DNA of 64,000 nt from BCD1 sp965230565. GTDB lineage: Bacteria > Bacteroidota > Bacteroidia > Chitinophagales > Saprospiraceae. Where the stretch lies: assembly GCA_965230565.1 (NCBI GenBank), contig CBDDLH010000016.1, positions 2,170,001 through 2,234,000 on the forward strand, written 5' to 3'. A model generated the notes under the pieces. It saw nothing but the letters and a program-made list of their open reading frames with translations. It ran no database searches and had not been told where the DNA came from. A program made the position numbers and the translations under genes. Below, piece by piece: positions 62,413 to 64,000 of this stretch (its first letter is position 1; every line of letters starts with the position of its first letter).

Positions 62413-62587
62413 GCAAAGTTACATTTTGGAATGGGAATGCAGGTATTTTAGTTAATTAATCAGCGTTTATCAGTTTGATCCGTTTCATCTGCGCCTGCCT
62501 GACGGCAAAGGCAGGTTCCAATATTATTGAACACGGATTTGAACTGGTTGAACTGACTTTAACAGAGCATTCCGACAAGTTTTAAAA

Positions 62588-62815
62588 ATGAAAAACATAA
62601 AATCATGGTATTACTTTTTTGCTTATGAAGCTGTTTGTATTGGACTCTTTTTCCATGAAAAAGCTCTTATTAATTGCGAACCATGTTTACCAGGAACTCC
62701 TTGTCCACCTTGCATTAGTCAAGGACAAATAATATTATTCTGGATGGCAATAGTTGGCCTACCTGTTTTTTTAATTCTGCAATATTTATTTCCGAAATTT
62801 ATTAATCGAAAATAA
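62588..62815 (+). CDS. Small membrane protein with Cys-rich loop
   Basis: 75 residues: a helix at about 8-24, a loop NCEPCLPGTPCPPCISQ with four Cys, and a second helix at about 47-68. It ends FINRK. No family was recognised. The two Cys pairs could bind metal or form disulfides. It is isolated. The preceding spacer contains a CTGCCT/AGGCAG hairpin near 62494-62515. Confidence 0.65.
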   Translation: MKNIKSWYYFFAYEAVCIGLFFHEKALINCEPCLPGTPCPPCISQGQIILFWMAIVGLPVFLILQYLFPKFINRK

Positions 62816-62870
62816 ACCCATAAAAATAATATCCACACATATCGTCCCCGAATCTGCAGCCCCTTCTCGC

Positions 62871-63722
62871 TTGCAATACTACGCCAAAGAAATTTTCAGC
62901 CATTTCATTCCCTCCAACAAAGGCGTGAAAAAAGCCATTATTCGGGAATTGATCATCGTGAATGGAAAACCATCTACGACGGGCTACCTTGTTCGACCCG
63001 GCGATGAGGTCACCTTACTTCAAGATGAAAGTAAACCTCCAAAAGATTACCAATTAAAGTTGGAAATCATTTATGAGGACGATCATCTGGCGGTGATTGT
63101 CAAACCAGCGGGCATTCCCACCAGCGGCAACCAGTTCAAGACCATACAGAATGCCTTACTTTTTAACCTGCGAGAAACGACCAAACCAGATGCCTTAAAC
63201 TGGCCAAAACCGGTTCACAGACTTGATGCTTCAACCTCCGGTCTGCTGTTGATTGCCAAAACCAAACTGGCTCAGGTGAGTTTGGGGCAACAATTTGAAG
63301 ACAAGCGTATTCAAAAGCGATACCACGCCATTGTCATTGGCCAACCAAGTCAAGCTGGTGAATGGAAATCCGAAATCGAAGGAAAATTTGCCCTCACCAC
63401 ATATACCACTTTAGAAACGATACCTTCCCTACGAAACGAATCGCTTTCTTTAATAGAACTTTATCCACATACCGGCAGAACTCATCAATTGCGTATCCAT
63501 CTCTCCGAAGCGGGCTTTCCGATTATGGGTGACAAACTTTATGGAACCAAAGGCGAGGTCTTCAGAGGAAAGGGTCTTTTCCTCAGTTCAACAGGAGTGA
63601 AATTTAATCACCCGGTAAACAATGAATTGCTTTCCTTTGAAATAGCCATTCCTGCAAAATTCAACTCCCTTTTAAAAAGAGAAAAAAGGCGTTGGGAGAA
63701 GTATAATGGGGAGCAATTATAA
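62871..63722 (+). CDS. RluA-family pseudouridine synthase
   Basis: 283 residues from the TTG at 62871. Catalytic Asp119 is in HRLDASTSG (numbered from that start); further blocks are YEDDHLAVIVKPAG, PHTGRTHQLRIHL and GDKLYGT. It modifies uridine in rRNA or tRNA; the target is not deducible. The frame is open upstream and reads ISTHIVPESAAPSRLQYY, which looks like the usual N-terminus (S4-like region), with ATA at 62820 where an ATG might be expected. The real start may therefore be upstream of the TTG. Confidence 0.88.
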   Translation: MQYYAKEIFSHFIPSNKGVKKAIIRELIIVNGKPSTTGYLVRPGDEVTLLQDESKPPKDYQLKLEIIYEDDHLAVIVKPAGIPTSGNQFKTIQNALLFNLRETTKPDALNWPKPVHRLDASTSGLLLIAKTKLAQVSLGQQFEDKRIQKRYHAIVIGQPSQAGEWKSEIEGKFALTTYTTLETIPSLRNESLSLIELYPHTGRTHQLRIHLSEAGFPIMGDKLYGTKGEVFRGKGLFLSSTGVKFNHPVNNELLSFEIAIPAKFNSLLKREKRRWEKYNGEQL

Positions 63723-63907
63723 TTAGAGTGTGTTTAAATTTTTTTCAAAAAATTTCCCCTAAACGGTATTTTATTCTAACATACGTGGAAAAATGGATGA
63801 CTGATTTCAATTATCCAATTTCCCGCCACCGACTGGGATGTTTTTTGAAATAAGAAGTTGATTTTCAATAAATAAAAATTTAACCATGATCTTAAATGAA
63901 TGATGGT

Positions 63908-63940
63908 AGAAATACTATTTTTTAAAAAAATAGTATTTCT
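63908..63940. repeat. 33-bp AT-rich palindrome, copy 2
   Basis: AGAAATACTATTTTTT and AAAAAATAGTATTTCT, 16-bp perfect arms around one A. Same as 52070-52102. The rest of 63723-64000 shows no convincing gene. Confidence 0.85.
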
Positions 63941-64000
63941 TGAAAATTTCTCCGTTCATCATCCCACCAAAATCTCAAAATTTGGCATCTCCCCAAGGAA

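Noticed and set aside
63959..64000. Possible C-terminal end of a minus-strand gene entering from the right edge (reads LGEMPNFEILVG, then stop)
   Set aside because: Only 13 codons are visible, too few to support a gene call.
1..64000. tRNA, rRNA and other standard RNA genes
   Set aside because: No cloverleaf or rRNA-like sequence was recognised by reading; a dedicated covariance search was not possible here.

Overview
The window looks like a chromosomal segment of a Bacteroidota bacterium, probably a Saprospiria-like (Lewinella/Haliscomenobacter-type) marine or wastewater organism. Evidence: several very large secreted proteins end in type IX secretion (T9SS) sorting domains of the A type (GxYFVxxx..KKVFVVK-like ends) or the gliding-motility B type (NVFSPNGDDIND...). 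A PorW/SprE-like T9SS lipoprotein is present. Shine-Dalgarno sites are mostly absent, and two promoters fit the Bacteroidota TAnnTTTG -7 box. The genus call is inference. No rRNA, tRNA, CRISPR array, transposase or prophage core genes were seen.

Layout. 1-2831 (minus) is the 5' part of a giant secreted multidomain protein. 3662-11866 holds an orphan NarL-type response regulator, an LpxL-type acyltransferase, a 5'-nucleotidase-like lipoprotein, the frame-shifted PorW/SprE gene, an M23 peptidase and a GNAT. 12227-19582 holds fumC, a HELSH lipoprotein bracketed by inverted copies of a palindromic element, pbpC, a transglutaminase-like protein and an unusual CBM48/Lys-Ala/HhH fusion. 19896-21434 is lysS (minus). 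22053-30715 holds two tandem copies of a two-gene module: a tail-fibre-like repeat protein followed by a large T9SS-secreted protein (subtilisin-like in one, beta-propeller in the other). 30990-36735 holds a small barrel protein, a TfoX-like protein and a 1465-residue PKD-repeat protein.

36902-51972 is the energy block: a 2[4Fe-4S] ferredoxin (minus), korA and korB (2-oxoacid:ferredoxin oxidoreductase), and an 11-gene complex I cluster nuoABCDHIJKLMN that lacks nuoEFG. The likely logic is that fumarase and Kor work in the TCA cycle, and that Kor-reduced ferredoxin (or a separately encoded input module) feeds complex I. 52217-63722 holds a hypothetical protein, lipoproteins, an AraC-type regulator, a Kelch-type T9SS protein, a three-gene cytochrome-c/beta-barrel cluster, a Gfo/Idh/MocA oxidoreductase, a DEAD-box helicase and an RluA-type pseudouridine synthase.

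The most unusual non-coding trait is a rich set of intergenic repeats. There are three 45-bp perfect palindromes whose arms covary between copies, each with a conserved T-tract box. Heptamer (AACCAGA-like) tracts touch start codons. ACGGTGGACGGCTT-type tracts, decamer and hexamer arrays sit inside the nuo cluster. A 33-bp AT-rich palindrome occurs twice. One complex, possibly structured RNA or MITE-like element lies at about 55098-55228. Two genes carry apparent frameshifts (PorW/SprE and the second fibre-like gene); these are either true lesions or assembly errors.
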